Below are positions 41,785 to 49,279 of a stretch of 64,000 nucleotides of DNA, one piece after another (position 1 is the stretch's first letter; every line of letters begins with the position of its first letter). Position numbers and translations under genes: made by a program. Below the pieces are notes generated by a model, which saw only the letters and a program-made list of their open reading frames with translations, did not search any database and was not told the origin of the DNA. This DNA is from Methylobacterium oxalidis (GTDB taxonomy: Bacteria > Pseudomonadota > Alphaproteobacteria > Rhizobiales > Beijerinckiaceae): contig NZ_BJZU01000027.1 of the NCBI RefSeq assembly GCF_007992195.1, positions 55,059-119,058 on the forward strand, in the 5' to 3' direction.

Positions 41785-43140
41785 ATGACCGCCTCCCCGT
41801 CGCCCGAGACGCCCGACCCGACGAGCAAGGCCGCCGCGCCGCGGATCTCCTTCGTCTCCCTCGGCTGCCCGAAAGCGCTCGTCGATTCCGAGCGCATCCT
41901 CACGCATCTGCGGGCCGAGGGCTACGAGCTGTCGCGCCGCCACGACGGGGCGGACGTCGTCATCGTCAACACCTGCGGCTTCCTCGATTCGGCCAAGGCC
42001 GAATCCCTCGACGCGATCGGCCAGGCCATGGCCGAGAACGGGCGCGTCATCGTCACGGGCTGCATGGGCGCGCAGCCCGACGAGATCCGCGACCGGTACC
42101 CGAACCTCCTCGCCGTCACGGGCCCGCAGGCCTACGAGTCGGTGGTGGCGGCGGTGCACGAGGCGGTGCCGCCCGCCCACGACCCCTTCCTCGACCTGAT
42201 CCCGCCGCAGGGCGTGAAGCTGACGCCGCGGCACTACGCGTACCTGAAGATCTCGGAGGGCTGCAACAACCGCTGCACGTTCTGCATCATCCCGTCCTTG
42301 CGGGGCGACCTCGTCAGCCGGCCGGCGGGCGACGTGCTGCGCGAGGCCGAGAAGCTGGTGAAGGCCGGCGTCAAGGAACTCCTCGTCGTCTCGCAGGACA
42401 CCAGCGCCTACGGGGTCGACACCCGCTACGCGGCGAGCCCCTGGCGCGACCGCGAGGTGCGCGCGCGCTTCGCGGATCTGGCGGGCGCGCTCGGCGAGCT
42501 CGGGGCCTGGGTGCGGCTGCACTACGTCTACCCCTACCCGCACGTGGACGAGGTCATCCCCCTGATGGCCGAGGGGCGTGTCCTGCCCTACCTCGACATG
42601 CCGCTCCAGCACGCGAGCCCGAGCGTGCTCAAGCGCATGCGCCGGCCCGGCAACCAGGAGAAGCAGCTGGAGCGCATCCGCCGCTGGCGGGAGACGTGCC
42701 CGGACCTCGCCATCCGCTCGACCTTCATCGTGGGCTTCCCCGGCGAGACCGAGGCGGAGTTCGAGGAGCTTCTGGCCTGGATCCGGGAGGCGAGGCTCGA
42801 GCGGGTCGGCTGCTTCGCGTACGAGCCGGTCAAGGGGGCGGTCGCCAACGACGTGGCGGCGCTGGTGCCCCCCGAGGTCAAGGCCGAGCGCAAGCGCCGC
42901 TTCATGGAGGCGCAGCAGGCGGTGTCGCTGCGCCTGCAGAAGGCCCGGATCGGCAAGCGGCTGCCCGTCATCATCGACGAGGCGGGCGCGGGGCTGGCCC
43001 GGGGCCGCACGAAGTACGACGCGCCGGAGATCGACGGCGCCGTCCACGTCGCCTCCCGCCGCCCGGTGCGCCCGGGCGACATCGTCACGGTGAGGATCGA
43101 GGCGGCGGACGCCTACGACCTGCGCGGGAGCGTGGTTTAG
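41785..43140 (+). CDS. rimO: Ribosomal protein S12 methylthiotransferase RimO
   Basis: A 451-aa radical-SAM methylthiotransferase that adds a methylthio group to Asp89 of ribosomal protein S12. The UPF0004 domain carries the auxiliary-cluster cysteines C28 ([12 protein letters not shown]), C64 and C93. The radical-SAM motif is C160, C164, C167 in [13 protein letters not shown]-terminal TRAM domain ([20 protein letters not shown]) follows. The [12 protein letters not shown] and [17 protein letters not shown] motifs separate RimO from MiaB. Start ATG 41785; the longer frame is noncoding-like. Monocistronic, divergent from pabB. Confidence 0.95.
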   Translation: MTASPSPETPDPTSKAAAPRISFVSLGCPKALVDSERILTHLRAEGYELSRRHDGADVVIVNTCGFLDSAKAESLDAIGQAMAENGRVIVTGCMGAQPDEIRDRYPNLLAVTGPQAYESVVAAVHEAVPPAHDPFLDLIPPQGVKLTPRHYAYLKISEGCNNRCTFCIIPSLRGDLVSRPAGDVLREAEKLVKAGVKELLVVSQDTSAYGVDTRYAASPWRDREVRARFADLAGALGELGAWVRLHYVYPYPHVDEVIPLMAEGRVLPYLDMPLQHASPSVLKRMRRPGNQEKQLERIRRWRETCPDLAIRSTFIVGFPGETEAEFEELLAWIREARLERVGCFAYEPVKGAVANDVAALVPPEVKAERKRRFMEAQQAVSLRLQKARIGKRLPVIIDEAGAGLARGRTKYDAPEIDGAVHVASRRPVRPGDIVTVRIEAADAYDLRGSVV

Positions 43141-43202
43141 GGCAGACCGCGGTTCTGGTAGCATCCGCCGGCCCGCCGCGGCGGGCGCCAGGGAGCCGGC
43201 CC

Positions 43203-43529
43203 GTGTATCGAACCCTCGCGCGCAGGAAGGCGGACGCGGCTGAGAGCCGTCAGGCGGCCGTCGTTGCCCTGTCGGCGCGCCTGCATGCCTTCGCCCGGGA
43301 GCGAGGGGGCCGCTTCCTCCTCTACGGCTCGGCCGCCCGCGGCACCATGCGCCACGACAGCGACGTCGACCTCCTCCTCGACTTCCCGCCCGAGGTCGAG
43401 GCCGACGCCTGGCGCTTCGCGGAAGATCTCTGCACTGCGAGCGGCATCGAGTCCGATATCCTGCCCCTCGCCTGGTGCACGCCGGCGTTCGCCGAGAGGA
43501 TCCTCCCGCAGGCGATGGTGCTCGGATGA
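43203..43529 (+). CDS. mntA: MntA-like minimal nucleotidyltransferase (antitoxin), 108 aa
   Basis: The Pol-beta-type minimal nucleotidyltransferase motif is intact: YGSAARGTMRHDSDVDLLLD, with G42-S43 and metal Asp54 and Asp56. In type VII toxin-antitoxin modules MntA adenylylates the partner HepT. AGGGAG seven bases upstream of GTG 43203 gives the start. The stop overlaps the start of the HepT-like gene (ATGA), the usual arrangement for coupled expression. An acidic third carboxylate seems supplied by ESDILPL. The pair sits between rimO and a small stress-type gene; accessory-gene character fits the somewhat less extreme codon use of its partner. Confidence 0.83.
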   Translation: MYRTLARRKADAAESRQAAVVALSARLHAFARERGGRFLLYGSAARGTMRHDSDVDLLLDFPPEVEADAWRFAEDLCTASGIESDILPLAWCTPAFAERILPQAMVLG

Positions 43530-43993
43530 GCGACGCGCGCTGGATCGAGGTGCTCGACGACGCCGACTGGGCCGTGACGCACTTCGCACGTGCCGTCGAG
43601 ATCGACAGGGTCGGCGGGTTCGAGGGTGACGGTCTCGAGGCGTACAAGGCTCGGATGGCCCTGCTGCAGGCCATGCAGTCCGGCTACACCTCGCTCGAGG
43701 GCAGCCTGGAGCGCATTCTCGAGATCCTGGGGGAGGAGAAGCCGGTGGGCGCCGCCTACCACGCGGATCTTGTCCGGCGCGTGAGCCGGGACCTGCCCGG
43801 TGAGCGCCCGGCTCTCCTCGACCCGGAACTGGCGCGGGCCGTCGATGAGACGCGTCGCTTCCGGCACGTTGCCCGAAAGAATTACAACAATTTTCGCGTT
43901 GAGGAGGCTGGCCGGGCGCTCGCCGCGGCCGCCCTGATCCGCGACCGCCTGCCGGCCGCCCTCCGCCGGTTCCGCGCCGTCATGGAGCCGTGA
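43526..43993 (+). CDS. hepT: HepT-like ribonuclease-family toxin, catalytic His apparently replaced, 155 aa
   Basis: An all-helical HEPN protein encoded directly after the MntA-like gene (4-bp overlap). The HEPN active site is normally R-X4-6-H-X-Y. The matching segment here is ETRRFRHVARKNYNNF: R113, then K118 where His is expected, N119, and Y120. If this alignment is right the catalytic histidine is a lysine, which should weaken or abolish RNase activity. The block is encoded by an A/T-rich stretch (CGAAAGAATTACAACAATTT), unlike its surroundings. Upstream helices (GLEAYKARMALLQAMQSGYT, LEGSLERILEILGE) fit the HepT fold. Role may be an inactivated toxin, or a variant acting differently. Confidence 0.75.
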   Translation: MSDARWIEVLDDADWAVTHFARAVEIDRVGGFEGDGLEAYKARMALLQAMQSGYTSLEGSLERILEILGEEKPVGAAYHADLVRRVSRDLPGERPALLDPELARAVDETRRFRHVARKNYNNFRVEEAGRALAAAALIRDRLPAALRRFRAVMEP

Positions 43994-44015
43994 GGGCCGG
44001 CAGGCGGCGCCCGGC

Positions 44016-44222
44016 TCAGGCGTTCTTGCGCGGCCGATGGTTCGGGTCGACGCCGCCTTCGGGCGTGGTCTCGTTCTCGACGTCGCCTTCGAAGGTCGAA
44101 TCCGCCTCCAGATCCTCCGGGTCGCCGCCGGACATGGTCATGCCCTTCGAGGTGCCGATGCCGGGGTTGCCCTTGAGGTCGGCGTCGGTCGGATGGTCCG
44201 TCTTGGGGTGCTTCGTCGACAT
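44016..44222 (-). CDS. Small hydrophilic acidic protein, 68 aa
   Basis: AGGAG five bases before ATG 44220-44222 is an excellent ribosome site. The product, MSTKHPKTDHPTDADLKGNP onward, lacks hydrophobic stretches and aromatic residues and is rich in Asp, Glu, Gly, Pro and Thr (GGDPEDLEADSTFEGDVENE). It should therefore be intrinsically disordered in the cytoplasm. Such short hydrophilic proteins are often stress-related in Methylobacteriaceae, but no family is recognised. It converges on the HepT-like gene with 22 bp between stops. Confidence 0.72.
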   Translation of the reverse strand: MSTKHPKTDHPTDADLKGNPGIGTSKGMTMSGGDPEDLEADSTFEGDVENETTPEGGVDPNHRPRKNA

Positions 44223-44303
44223 GCGGTCTCCTGGGTTGGCCTGCCGGACCAACGCGGGTCTCCGGCCGCCTTTCCCCGGAGCGATGCGGCGCTTCGCCTC
44301 CCC

Positions 44304-44355
44304 TGATCCCGGGATCACGTCATGCCGGGATCCTGTCCTGCCGTGATCCGGTGAT
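44304..44355. repeat. GATC-rich repeat cluster overlapping the pncA 3' end
   Basis: The perfect palindrome TGATCCCGGGATCA (44304-44317) is followed by GGATCC, TGATCC and TGATCT within 40 bp. The cluster covers the last codons and stop of the nicotinamidase gene. The same style of repeat occurs about 700 bp upstream, at the other end of this gene. Confidence 0.65.
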
Positions 44356-44971
44356 CTCCCCGCTGGCGACGCGGCCCACGCCCGCCGCCTCCATCTCGGC
44401 GAGCGCGCGCCACCGAGCCGTCGCGGTCGAGCCCCGCGACCGCGTCCTCGACGAGGACGACCGCGAATCCCTCGGCCCGCGCGTCGAGGGCGCTCCAGAG
44501 CACGCAGAAATCGGTGGCGAGGCCGCACAGGAACAGGCGGTCGAGGCCGCGCTCGCGCAGGTAGCCCGCGAGCCCGGTGCGCGTCGTCCGGTCCGCCTCG
44601 AGGAAGGCCGAGTAGCTGTCGACCTCGGGCGCGTGGCCCTTGCGGATCAGGAGCCCGGCGCGGCGCGCGTCGAGGCCGGGGGCGAGCTCCGCCCCCGGCG
44701 TCCCCTGCACGCAGTGGTCCGGCCACAGGACCTGCGTCCCGTAGGGCATCGCCGCGGTGTCGAAGGGAGCCTTGCCCGGGTGCCGGGCCGCGAAGGAGGC
44801 GTGGCCGGGCGTGTGCCAGTCCTGCGTCACGACCACGTGGGGAAACAGGCCGATCAGCCGGTTGATCGGCGCGATCACCCGGTCGCCCTCCGGCACGGGC
44901 AGGGCGCCCCCCGGCAGGAAGTCGTTCTGGACGTCGATGACGAGGAGCGCGTCGCTCTGCCCGAGGATCAC
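44315..44971 (-). CDS. pncA: Nicotinamidase, C-terminus altered by a frameshift
   Basis: A 218-codon frame from GTG 44969-44971 (GGGGAG six bases upstream). PncA deaminates nicotinamide to nicotinate for NAD recycling. The catalytic triad is present: D13 (LLVIDVQNDFLPGG), K111 (IRKGHAPEVDSYSAF) and C156 (LCGLATDFCVLWSA), with metal ligands in TQDWHTPGHASF. After DRDGSVARA (about residue 188) the frame turns into DGGGGRGPRRQRGDHR, while another frame continues naturally as LAEMEAAGVGRVASGEI and stops at 44320. Loss of one GC unit in the GCGCGCGC run near 44403-44412 explains this. The active site precedes the change, so activity may survive; a sequencing error is possible. Confidence 0.87.
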   Translation of the reverse strand: MILGQSDALLVIDVQNDFLPGGALPVPEGDRVIAPINRLIGLFPHVVVTQDWHTPGHASFAARHPGKAPFDTAAMPYGTQVLWPDHCVQGTPGAELAPGLDARRAGLLIRKGHAPEVDSYSAFLEADRTTRTGLAGYLRERGLDRLFLCGLATDFCVLWSALDARAEGFAVVLVEDAVAGLDRDGSVARARRDGGGGRGPRRQRGDHRITAGQDPGMT

Positions 44972-45020
44972 CGGGATCTCCCCTGTTCGGCGGGCGCCGG
45001 CTCCGCTCGTTGTCTGCCCA

Positions 45021-45100
45021 GGATACCCGGATCCTCCGATCCCCGTCTCCTGCGATCCCCGGAACACGGGATCACGGGATCGGGGGATGCCCGGATCCTC
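45021..45100. repeat. GATC-rich repeat cluster upstream of pncA
   Basis: Six GATC sites fall within 80 bp (GGATCC, CGATCC twice, GGATCA, GGATCG, GGATCC), several arranged as inverted pairs around CCCCG/CGGGG. It fills most of the noncoding gap between the LysR gene and pncA, both on the minus strand. Confidence 0.7.
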
Positions 45101-45117
45101 GCCCTGCCCTGCGCGGC

Positions 45118-45978
45118 TCAGGTGCCCGCCCCGCGCTCGCGCGGCGCGCCCGCCGCCTGGAAGGCGGCCGCCAGGATGGCGCGGGTGCGGGCGTCCTGGC
45201 GCGTCAGCAGCTCGACGCGGCTCGTCGGCAGTGGCGGCAGACCCTCCGTGCGCGCCGCGCACCCCTCCGGCAGGTGGCGCGCGCCGAAGGGGCCGAGGCC
45301 GAGCCCGGCCCGCACCGCGGCCTGGAGCGCCGTGACCGAGCCGCCGGAGAAGGCGTGGCGCCAGGGCAGGCCCGCCGCGTCGAGGGCCTGGACCGCCGCG
45401 GCCTTGACGCCGCAGGGACCGCTCAGGGCCACGAGCGGCACCGGCTCGCCCGGGCTCCAGTCGAGGGCGGGCGAGCCGGCCCAGACGAGCGGGTCCGCGA
45501 ACAGGGGCGTGCCGTCGCGCCGCTCCCCCTCCTGGCGGACCACCGCCGCCTCGGCCTCGCCGCGGTCGTAGGCCTCGCGCATCGCGGTGGAGAGACCGAC
45601 GCTCACGTCGGGAACGAGCCGGGGCAGTGCCGCCCGCAGGGAGGCCAGGGCCGGGGCCAGATGGCCGCCCACCGCGTGGTCGCTCACCGCCAGACGCAGG
45701 CTCGCCCGCTCCTCCCCGCCCGAAAGCTCCGTCCAGGCACGGTCGTGGGCGGCGAGGATCGCGCGGGCGTGCGGCAGCAGGCGGGCCCCGTCCGGCGTCA
45801 GCCCCACCGCCCGCGGCGTGCGGGCGAGAAGGCGACGGCCGACCTGCTCCTCCAGCCGCGCGATGCGCAGCGAGATCGCCGACTGGGTCGCGCCGAGGCA
45901 GGTGCCGGCGGCCGTGAAGCTCCTCAGGTCCGCCGCGACGAGGAAGGCGCGGAGTTGGTCGAGGTCGAGGGTGCGCAT
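45118..45978 (-). CDS. LysR-family regulator, divergent from a tautomerase gene, 286 aa
   Basis: The winged helix MRTLDLDQLRAFLVAADLRS, then GATQSAISLRIARLEEQVGR, gives a LysR DNA-binding domain with the usual position of the recognition helix. The effector-binding domain spans about residues 90-280. The divergent layout with a tautomerase-family gene 102 bp away suggests this regulator controls that gene and itself. The gap contains the dyad TCTCTGAGAG (45990s), which could be part of a LysR box. Start ATG 45976-45978. Inducer unknown. Confidence 0.9.
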   Translation of the reverse strand: MRTLDLDQLRAFLVAADLRSFTAAGTCLGATQSAISLRIARLEEQVGRRLLARTPRAVGLTPDGARLLPHARAILAAHDRAWTELSGGEERASLRLAVSDHAVGGHLAPALASLRAALPRLVPDVSVGLSTAMREAYDRGEAEAAVVRQEGERRDGTPLFADPLVWAGSPALDWSPGEPVPLVALSGPCGVKAAAVQALDAAGLPWRHAFSGGSVTALQAAVRAGLGLGPFGARHLPEGCAARTEGLPPLPTSRVELLTRQDARTRAILAAAFQAAGAPRERGAGT

Positions 45979-46080
45979 CCTTTCATTTCAAGCACAAATC
46001 TCTGAGAGTGCAACAACGCGTTTCTCAAATGATGCGGCGGGGCGCAGGGTCTGGATGTCCACCGACAGAGGAGCCATCCC

Positions 46081-46506
46081 ATGCCGATCATCACCGTCAA
46101 GGTCGCCCCCCACGATCCCGTGCCGGACCTGGAGCGGGCGGTCGCCGCGCTCGCCGCGCGCGCCTCCACCGAGATCCTGCGCAAGCGCGCCGACCTCACC
46201 GCCGTGCTCGTCGAGCGGGCCGACCCCGCCGCCTGGTTCGCCGGCGGCGCGAGCCTCGCCGACCAGGGCCGGTCGAGCTACTGGCTGGAGATCCGGGTCG
46301 TCGACGGCACCAACACCAAGGAGGAGAAGGAAGCCTTCCTCGCCGCGATCCACGACGGGATGGGCCACCTCCTCGGCGACCTGCACCCGGAGAGCTACGT
46401 GCACGTCGCGGAGGTGAGCGCGGACGCCTACGGCTTCGGGGGCCTGACGCAGGAGCGCCGCTTCGTGGCGGGCCGGCTCGGTGTCCCGCCGGTGCCGGCG
46501 GCCTGA
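46081..46506 (+). CDS. Tautomerase (4-oxalocrotonate tautomerase superfamily), 141 aa
   Basis: After removal of Met the chain begins with Pro (PIITVKVAPHDP), the catalytic N-terminal proline of the family. The length, about twice the 62-residue 4-OT unit, and two recognisable half-domains (second half SYWLEIRVVDGTNTKEEKEA, HDGMGHLLGDLHPESYVHVA) indicate a fused or trimeric MSAD/CHMI-like type. Such enzymes act on 2-oxo acids from aromatic or halogenated compound breakdown. The substrate is not evident. GAGG lies about ten bases before ATG 46081. Probably controlled by the divergent LysR protein. Confidence 0.85.
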   Translation: MPIITVKVAPHDPVPDLERAVAALAARASTEILRKRADLTAVLVERADPAAWFAGGASLADQGRSSYWLEIRVVDGTNTKEEKEAFLAAIHDGMGHLLGDLHPESYVHVAEVSADAYGFGGLTQERRFVAGRLGVPPVPAA

Positions 46507-46546
46507 GGGGCGGCCCCGCCCCCCGCGCCCGATCCCGGACCTGCGC

Positions 46547-46578
46547 CGGTGAGGCTCGGCCGATGGCCGGTCTCACCG
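46547..46578. terminator. Hairpin between convergent genes, possible bidirectional terminator
   Basis: CGGTGAG...CTCACCG arms (46547-46553 and 46572-46578) enclose an inner CGGCC/GGCCG stem. The structure lies between the tautomerase and quinone-oxidoreductase stops. No T run, so activity is uncertain. Confidence 0.38.
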
Positions 46579-46586
46579 CGTGAGGC

Positions 46587-47558
46587 TCAGGGCTCCATCA
46601 CGGTGGAGCCCGTCGTCTCGCGGCCGGCGAGGTCGCGGTGCACCTGCTGCGCCTCGGCGAGCGGGTAGCGGGCGTTGACCGGGATCCGCACCGCCCCGCT
46701 CCGGACCGCGCCGAACAGGTTCTCGGCCATCGCGTCGAGGACGGGGCGCTGGCTGGAGAAGGTGAAGAGCGTCGGGCGGATCGCGTAGAGCGAGCCCTTC
46801 TGGGCGAGGAGGCCGATGTCGAAGGCCTCGATCGCGCCCGACGCCGAGCCGAAGCTCACGAAGGTGCCGAGCGGCGACAGGCAGTCCAGGGAGGCGGGGA
46901 AGGTCGCCTTGCCGACGCCGTCGTAGACGACCGGCACGCCCTTGCCCTGCGTGATCTCGCGCACCCGCTTGGCGAAGTCCTCCTCGCGGTAGAGGATGAC
47001 GTGGTCGCAGCCGTGCGCCTTGGCGAGCTCCGCCTTCTCGGGCGTGCCCGCGGTGCCGATCACCGTGGCGCCGAGATGCTTCGCCCACTGGCAGGCGATC
47101 AGGCCGACGCCGCCGGCCGCCGCGTGGAACAGGATCGTGTCGCCCGGCTTCACCCGGTAGACCCGGTGCAGCAGGTACTCGGCGGTCAGGCCCTTCAGCA
47201 TCATCGCGGCGGCGGTGGCGTCGTCCACCCCTTCCGGCACGTGCACCGCGGCGGCGGCGGCGATCACCGGCTCCTCCGCGTAGGTACCCTCGGCCGAGCC
47301 GTAGGCGACGCGGTCGCCGATCTTGAAGCCCGACACGCCCGCGCCGACCGCCGTCACCTCGCCGGCGCCCTCCTTGCCGGGCGTGAAGGGAAGCTGCGCC
47401 GCCTTGTAGGCCCCGGTGCGGAAGTAGATGTCGATGAAGTTCACGCCGACCGCGCGCTGGCGCACCCGGATCTGGCCCGGTCCCGGCTCGGGCAGCGGCA
47501 CGTCCTCGAACCGCATCACCTCGGGGCCGCCGTACTCGTGAACCCGGATCGCCTTCAT
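46587..47558 (-). CDS. qor: NADPH:quinone oxidoreductase, zeta-crystallin type
   Basis: A medium-chain dehydrogenase/reductase of 323 residues without the zinc ligands, as expected for QOR. MKAIRVHEYGGPEVMRFEDV begins the catalytic domain, FIDIYFRTGAYKA and FTPGKEGAGEVTAVGAGV follow, and the NADPH-binding motif is LFHAAAGGVGLIACQWAKHL. The enzyme makes one- or two-electron reductions of quinones and detoxifies electrophiles. CAGGAG eight bases before ATG 47556-47558 fixes the start; the longer frame is not coding-like. Cytoplasmic, probably dimeric. Monocistronic. Confidence 0.92.
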   Translation of the reverse strand: MKAIRVHEYGGPEVMRFEDVPLPEPGPGQIRVRQRAVGVNFIDIYFRTGAYKAAQLPFTPGKEGAGEVTAVGAGVSGFKIGDRVAYGSAEGTYAEEPVIAAAAAVHVPEGVDDATAAAMMLKGLTAEYLLHRVYRVKPGDTILFHAAAGGVGLIACQWAKHLGATVIGTAGTPEKAELAKAHGCDHVILYREEDFAKRVREITQGKGVPVVYDGVGKATFPASLDCLSPLGTFVSFGSASGAIEAFDIGLLAQKGSLYAIRPTLFTFSSQRPVLDAMAENLFGAVRSGAVRIPVNARYPLAEAQQVHRDLAGRETTGSTVMEP

Positions 47559-47916
47559 CGTGAGCTCCTGACGTTGGGCGCTTTGCCCCTCCCGACATAA
47601 GGGCGGGGCGGGCCGCAGCAATGCCGTCTCCCTGCCCTGCCGCAGGGCCTCCGGGCAAGCGCCCTGAAAAGAGCAGATTCTGTGTACGGTCGACCAAGAC
47701 AGTATATTTCTAGACAGTTCTGCGTCAGAGTGCCCCGGACCGCCTCCCCGCGAAGCGGTCGTCTGCGCCCGCCGGTCTCGGAACCCCTCAGCTGACCGGC
47801 GGGTGCAGACTCGCGCGCCCCGGCCCGAGCCGGCTCGCCCGTGTGACAGACGCTCCCTGCGCCCCTAGATCTCCCCCGGTCCATCCCGAAACCCGCCCGC
47901 GCGAGGATGTTTGCCC
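47559..47916. other. Divergent intergenic region with A/T-rich island
   Basis: This 358-bp gap has a notable A+T-rich island at about 47675-47735, with the dyad GGTCGACC and the direct repeat AGACAGT twice (around 47697 and 47713). It is the likely promoter/operator area for the quinone oxidoreductase gene. No gene recognised. Confidence 0.4.
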
Positions 47917-49167
47917 GTGCCCGATTCCCAGCCCGCCTCCCCGCCCCCGCCCGAGGCCCGGACCTTCGCGGTGGCCGTGGTGGGCGCGGGCGCGGCCGGC
48001 CTCTCGGCCGCCCTGGCGCTGGCGCGGGCGGGCATCGACACCGCCCTCGTCGGGCGCCACGCGCCGGTGGCGGACGGGCGCACGGTCGCCCTCCTCGACG
48101 GTTCGGTGCGCTTCCTCGACGCGCTCGGGGCCTGGGACGCGCTGCGCGCGCACGCGGCGCCCCTCGCCGAGCTGCACATCGTCGACGACACCGGCAGCCT
48201 GTTCCGGCCGCCGCCGGCCCGGTTCCGGGCCGACGAGATCGGCCTGCCCGCCTTCGGCTGGAACGTCGAGAGCGCCCGGCTCGTGGAGGGCCTGCGCGCC
48301 GAGGCCCGCCGGGCCCCGAACCTCACCCTGATCGAGCGCGACGCGGCCGGCTTCGAGGCCGGCGAGGCCACCGCCCGCCTGAGCCTCGAGGACGGCGGCC
48401 GCCTCGACGCCCGCCTCGTGGTCGCAGCCGACGGCGGGCGCTCGCGCCTGCGGGCGGCCTCCGGCCTGCGCGTGCGCGACTGGTCCTACCCGCAGGGCGC
48501 GGTGACGACGCTGCTGGCCCATGCCCGGCCGCACCGGGACGTCTCGACGGAGTTCCACACCCGGCAGGGGCCCTTCACCCTGGTGCCGCTGCCGGGCGGC
48601 CAGCGCTCCAGCCTCGTCTGGGTCACGGGCGAGATGGCCGCGCGCCGGCTGTCGGACCTCGACGACGCGAGCCTCGCCCTCGCCGTCGAGCGGCAGGCAC
48701 AGGGCCTGCTCGGCGCGATGCGGATCGACGGGCCGCGCGGCCTCGTGCCGATGCGGGGCCTCTCGGTGGCGACGCCCGTCGCCCACCGCCTCGCCCTCAT
48801 CGGCGAGGCCGCCCACGTCTTCCCGCCGATCGGCGCGCAGGGCCTCAATCTCGGCCTCCGGGACGCGGCTGCCCTGCGCGACGCGGTCCTGGCGGCGGCC
48901 CGGGACGGGCGCGATCCCGGCGCGCGGGGGGCGCTCGCCGGCTTCGCGCGGGCGCGCCGCCTCGACGCGGGCCTGCGCACCGCCGCGGTCGACGCCCTCA
49001 ACCGGAGCCTGCTCACGGCCTTCCTGCCCGTCGACGCGCTGCGCGGCGCGGGGCTCCTCGCCATGACGACGATCGGCCCCTTGCGCCGCGCGGTGATGCG
49101 CGAGGGGGTCCTGCCCCGGCTCAACGCGCCGGAGCTGATGCGGGCGCGGCGGGACGCGCAGCGCTAG
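47917..49167 (+). CDS. FAD-dependent monooxygenase, UbiH/UbiF family, 416 aa
   Basis: Rossmann FAD motif VAVVGAGAAGLSAALALARA at residues 19-38; the conserved second motif region ARLVVAADGGRSRLRAASGL, with the DG of the family; and the third motif LIGEAAHVFPPIGAQGLNLG near residue 290. That last motif is diagnostic for ubiquinone-ring hydroxylases, though its GDAAH is GEAAH here. These enzymes hydroxylate polyprenyl phenols in ubiquinone synthesis, and the genes ubiH, ubiF or ubiL cannot be told apart from sequence alone. GAGGA about ten bases upstream favours GTG 47917 over TTG 47911. Membrane-associated in a Ubi complex. Confidence 0.88.
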   Translation: MPDSQPASPPPPEARTFAVAVVGAGAAGLSAALALARAGIDTALVGRHAPVADGRTVALLDGSVRFLDALGAWDALRAHAAPLAELHIVDDTGSLFRPPPARFRADEIGLPAFGWNVESARLVEGLRAEARRAPNLTLIERDAAGFEAGEATARLSLEDGGRLDARLVVAADGGRSRLRAASGLRVRDWSYPQGAVTTLLAHARPHRDVSTEFHTRQGPFTLVPLPGGQRSSLVWVTGEMAARRLSDLDDASLALAVERQAQGLLGAMRIDGPRGLVPMRGLSVATPVAHRLALIGEAAHVFPPIGAQGLNLGLRDAAALRDAVLAAARDGRDPGARGALAGFARARRLDAGLRTAAVDALNRSLLTAFLPVDALRGAGLLAMTTIGPLRRAVMREGVLPRLNAPELMRARRDAQR

Positions 49168-49172
49168 GACCG

Positions 49173-49198
49173 GTCCGGTGATCCTGTGATCACCGGAC
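49173..49198. terminator. Perfect 11-bp hairpin between convergent genes
   Basis: GTCCGGTGATC-CTGT-GATCACCGGAC is a perfect stem-loop 6 bp after the UbiH-like stop, before the convergent patatin gene. It contains GATC twice and resembles the GATC repeats elsewhere. A short T-containing run (GCTCTATCC) follows. Confidence 0.6.
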
Positions 49199-49279
49199 GG
49201 GCTCTATCCGATTGAATACGCGGCGTTCTCTCGCGCGGAATCGGAGACCGCTTCCGCGGACGGTGCTCTCCGGCCCGCC

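Noticed and set aside
40621..43674. A 1017-codon minus-strand frame across rimO and the pabB start
   Set aside because: It lies opposite rimO and in a shifted frame of pabB, with arginine-rich composition and no motifs. Both real genes are firmly identified.
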